64,000 nucleotides of DNA, from NCBI RefSeq assembly GCF_018617875.1, contig NZ_JACSKZ010000002.1, forward strand, positions 186,001-250,000, in the 5' to 3' direction. This stretch comes from Exiguobacterium algae. GTDB taxonomy: Bacteria; Bacillota; Bacilli; Exiguobacteriales; Exiguobacteriaceae. Below are positions 61,670-64,000 of this stretch, piece by piece (the stretch's first letter is position 1; each line of letters starts with the position of its first letter). The translations under genes were made by a program, and so were the position numbers. Under the pieces are notes generated by a model. The model ran no database searches. It saw nothing but the letters and a program-made list of their open reading frames with translations, and had not been told where the DNA came from.

Positions 61670-62755
61670 TTACCTCGTTTCTTGTTCGCGCTCCTTCGCT
61701 CGAAGCTGACCGCATGCTGCATCAATGTCCGAACCTTGTTCGCGACGAATCGTCACATTGACGTTGCGGTCTTTCAGCACTTTTTCAAAGGCAAAGATTT
61801 GAGCTCTCGGTGTACGCACATAGTCTCGTTCAAGTACGTGGTTGACTGGAATCAAGTTGACATGACATTTAATCCCCTTCAAGAGGTCAGCCAATTGATG
61901 TGCATGCTCTTCCGTATCGTTCACTCCACCGAACAAGCCATATTCAAATGTGATTCGTCGTCCACTCTTCTCCGTGTAATAACGGACTGCATCCATCAAT
62001 TTATCCAAATTAAAGGCACGGTTGATTGGCATGAGGCGTGTACGAAGTTCAGTCGTCGGCGCGTGAAGTGAAATCGCAAAGTTGATGCGCATCCCTTCAT
62101 CTGCGAACTTGTAAATTTTCGGAACGATTCCACTCGTCGAGACGGTAATGTGGCGCGCCCCGATGTTAAGTCCGTGATCGTGGTTGACTGTGCGCAAGAA
62201 TCGCATCAACTCATCATAGTTATCGAACGGTTCGCCGATTCCCATAACGACGATTGAATCGACACGTTCACCTGTCGCGTCGAGCGCGCGTTGAACGTCG
62301 AGTACTTGTGCCGTGATTTCACCGGCTTCTAAGTTTCGTTTCAATCCGCCGAGCGTAGACGCACAGAACGTACAGCCGATGCGGCAGCCGACTTGTGTCG
62401 TGACGCAAATCGAGTTTCCGTATTCATGACGCATGAGTACCGTTTCAATGGAATAACCGTCTTGAAGTTCAAATAAGAATTTGATTGTACCGTCTTGTGA
62501 TTCTTGTTTGACCAATTCCTTCAACGTCGTCAATTGGAACGACGCGTCGAGTTTGTCACGGAGTGCTTTCGGAACGTTCGTCATGTCATCAAACGACGTC
62601 ACGCGCTTCACGTACATCCAGTCATATAATTGTTTCGCACGAAATGATTTTTCTCCTGCCTCGACCACCCACTGTTCGAGTTCAGGGAATGTAAGGGAAT
62701 AGAGTGACGGCTTAGCGCCGATTAAAGGATTTTTTTCTACTGCTTTTGGATTCAT
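61670..62755 (-). CDS. rlmN: Dual rRNA/tRNA adenine-C2 methyltransferase RlmN
   Basis: 361 residues. Radical SAM motif [20 protein letters not shown] (CxxxCxxC), [20 protein letters not shown], and the C-terminal Cys in [13 protein letters not shown] that forms the protein-RNA adduct. It makes m2A2503 in 23S rRNA and m2A37 in tRNA. GAGGT is seven bases before the ATG, two bases after rsmB. Confidence 0.97.
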   Translation of the reverse strand: MNPKAVEKNPLIGAKPSLYSLTFPELEQWVVEAGEKSFRAKQLYDWMYVKRVTSFDDMTNVPKALRDKLDASFQLTTLKELVKQESQDGTIKFLFELQDGYSIETVLMRHEYGNSICVTTQVGCRIGCTFCASTLGGLKRNLEAGEITAQVLDVQRALDATGERVDSIVVMGIGEPFDNYDELMRFLRTVNHDHGLNIGARHITVSTSGIVPKIYKFADEGMRINFAISLHAPTTELRTRLMPINRAFNLDKLMDAVRYYTEKSGRRITFEYGLFGGVNDTEEHAHQLADLLKGIKCHVNLIPVNHVLERDYVRTPRAQIFAFEKVLKDRNVNVTIRREQGSDIDAACGQLRAKEREQETR

Positions 62756-62757
62756 GT

Positions 62758-64000
62758 TTATACCTCTTTCTTAAATGCGGCAATATAGAAGCCGTCGGTA
62801 CCAAATGTCGTCGGTAATAATTTGAGTTCTGCACGCTCCGATGTCACCATCGATCGGACAGATGACGGAAGGCGGTCGCGAAGTGTCGCGTCCCATTCCA
62901 GTCCTTTTGACAAGATATAATCCGCTTGCGCCTCATTTTCAGACGGGTCGATTGTACATGTCGAGTAAACTAGCGTACCACCTGGTTTTAATAGTGGCAA
63001 TACAGCATCGATGATTTGACGTTGAATCTTTGGAAGACCGGCTAATGCAGCCCGATCTTTCGTCCATTTAATATCCGGTTTACGTCGGATGACACCGAGT
63101 CCGGAGCAAGGGACGTCCAAAATGATGCGGTCAAAACTTTCCTGATCAAACTGTTCACCGGCAAGACGGGCATCAAGGGCAAGTGCGGTCACTCCATCGA
63201 TGTGTAATCGTTTTGCTTGTTGTTCAATCAGTTTGGCCTTGTGCGGATGAAGGTCGAGCGCCGTCAACGTGCCGTCTTTCATCCGTTCTGCGGTGTGCAT
63301 CGCTTTTCCGCCTGGTGCTGCGCACGCATCTAATACACGGTCATCCGGACTTACGCCTACCGCATCTGCAACAAGCATCGAACTTTCGTCCTGGACGGAC
63401 AAATACCCGTCCTCAATGAAGGAAGTGGAGTGGACATTTCCGGATTCGACGACCAATCCATCGACTGACAACTCCGAACGGGAAGTCATCACACCTTCCT
63501 CAGCCAACCGATTCATCATCTCTTCTACGGTCACCTGCTTCCGATTCACCCGTACCGTCACGGGAGCCGGTTCATTGTTTATTTTACACATGGCTTCAGT
63601 CGCCTCAACACCGTACGTTTCAATCCAATCGGAAACGAGCCACTCGGGGTGACTGTGTTCAATCGAGATGCGTTCGGCATCAGTCAAATGACTGAAGTCA
63701 GGGAACCCTTCACGAATCACGTTTCGCAACACGCCATTGACAAATTTACTCGTCCCCACGTGATGTCCTCGTTTTTTCGCAATCTCCACTGCTTCATGTA
63801 AAACAGCCCGATCCGGAATTTTATCTAAATAGAATAGCTGATAGACGCTCATTCGAAGCAACGGAAGGACGAATTTGTCTAACTTTTTCGGCGAGCGGAT
63901 GCGCTCTTTTAAAATATAATCGAGCGTCCCTTTATGACTGAGTGTCCCGTACACAAGTTCCGTGTAGAGTCCCGTATCTTTTGCGGCCAGTTTCTTTTGT
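62758..64000 (-). CDS. rsmB: 16S rRNA m5C967 methyltransferase RsmB (Sun), 5' end cut by window edge
   Basis: 413 residues visible; the N-terminus is beyond the window, so roughly 30-40 residues are missing. The visible N-part is the NusB-like domain ([20 protein letters not shown]). The SAM fold has [20 protein letters not shown], the catalytic Cys in [20 protein letters not shown] and the release Cys in [14 protein letters not shown]. The reading frame stays open to 64000, so an internal GTG at 63954 is not the start. It begins the conserved rsmB-rlmN-prpC-prkC run. Confidence 0.96.
   Translation of the reverse strand, partial: QKKLAAKDTGLYTELVYGTLSHKGTLDYILKERIRSPKKLDKFVLPLLRMSVYQLFYLDKIPDRAVLHEAVEIAKKRGHHVGTSKFVNGVLRNVIREGFPDFSHLTDAERISIEHSHPEWLVSDWIETYGVEATEAMCKINNEPAPVTVRVNRKQVTVEEMMNRLAEEGVMTSRSELSVDGLVVESGNVHSTSFIEDGYLSVQDESSMLVADAVGVSPDDRVLDACAAPGGKAMHTAERMKDGTLTALDLHPHKAKLIEQQAKRLHIDGVTALALDARLAGEQFDQESFDRIILDVPCSGLGVIRRKPDIKWTKDRAALAGLPKIQRQIIDAVLPLLKPGGTLVYSTCTIDPSENEAQADYILSKGLEWDATLRDRLPSSVRSMVTSERAELKLLPTTFGTDGFYIAAFKKEV

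Noticed and set aside
1-64000. tRNA, rRNA, CRISPR, transposase, integrase island or toxin-antitoxin system
   Set aside because: None was seen on reading both strands; XerC is the chromosomal recombinase in its conserved operon, not a phage integrase.

Overview
The window is a continuous stretch of core chromosome from a low-to-mid GC, motile, Gram-positive member of the Bacilli. Gene content and order follow the Bacillus subtilis block rsmB - rlmN - prpC - prkC - rsgA - rpe - thiN - rpmB - asp23 - fakA - sdaAB - sdaAA - recG - fapR - plsX - fabD - fabG - acpP - rnc - smc - ftsY - ylxM - ffh - rpsP - rimM - trmD - rplS - rbgA - rnhB - ylqG - ylqH - sucCD - dprA - topA - trmFO - codV - hslV - hslU - codY - fla/che operon. 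Almost everything lies on the minus strand, so transcription runs from high to low coordinates; only rpmB and a small UPF0435 gene are on the plus strand. The absence of spoVM, the base composition and the protein sequences fit a non-sporulating genus such as Exiguobacterium. That genus call is an inference from memory, not a database result.

Layout from the right edge. 64.0-56.0 kb: rRNA methyltransferases (rsmB cut by the window edge, rlmN), the Ser/Thr phosphatase-kinase pair prpC-prkC, the ribosome GTPase rsgA, rpe, and a thiamine unit (TPP riboswitch, terminator, thiT, thiN). 56.0-45.4 kb: rpmB (plus), asp23-fakA, serine dehydratase sdaAB-sdaAA, recG, and the FapR-controlled lipid operon fapR-plsX-fabD-fabG with acpP and rnc. 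45.3-36.5 kb: a plus-strand UPF0435 gene inserted between rnc and smc, then smc-ftsY, ylxM-ffh, rpsP, rimM-trmD and rplS. 36.5-30.0 kb: lepB, rbgA, rnhB, a FliK-like/FlhB-C-like pair (ylqG-ylqH), sucCD and dprA. 30.0-22.8 kb: topA, trmFO, and the codV-hslV-hslU-codY operon. 22.5-0 kb: a 28-gene flagellar/chemotaxis operon from flgB to cheC, cut by the left window edge inside cheC.

The flagellar operon runs from the basal body and export ATPase through hook genes, C-ring and CheY, the export gate, the FlhF/FlhG placement GTPases, and chemotaxis signalling. Most of its genes overlap or are separated by fewer than 30 bases. Regulation readable in the sequence includes a FapR operator over the fapR start site, a good CodY box upstream of the codV-codY promoter, a near-perfect cre site over the sucC promoter, a TPP riboswitch with terminator before thiT, and many rho-independent terminators.

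No CRISPR array, insertion sequence, prophage, tRNA or rRNA gene was seen. I did not find a clearly new multi-gene system. The best leads are local departures from the usual synteny (no cheB, no khpA/ylqD, no spoVM, inserted thiT, lepB and UPF0435 genes), an unusual HslV N-terminus, the orphan FliK/FlhB-like pair, an unexplained palindrome before flgB, and a degenerate FapR-like site before asp23-fakA.
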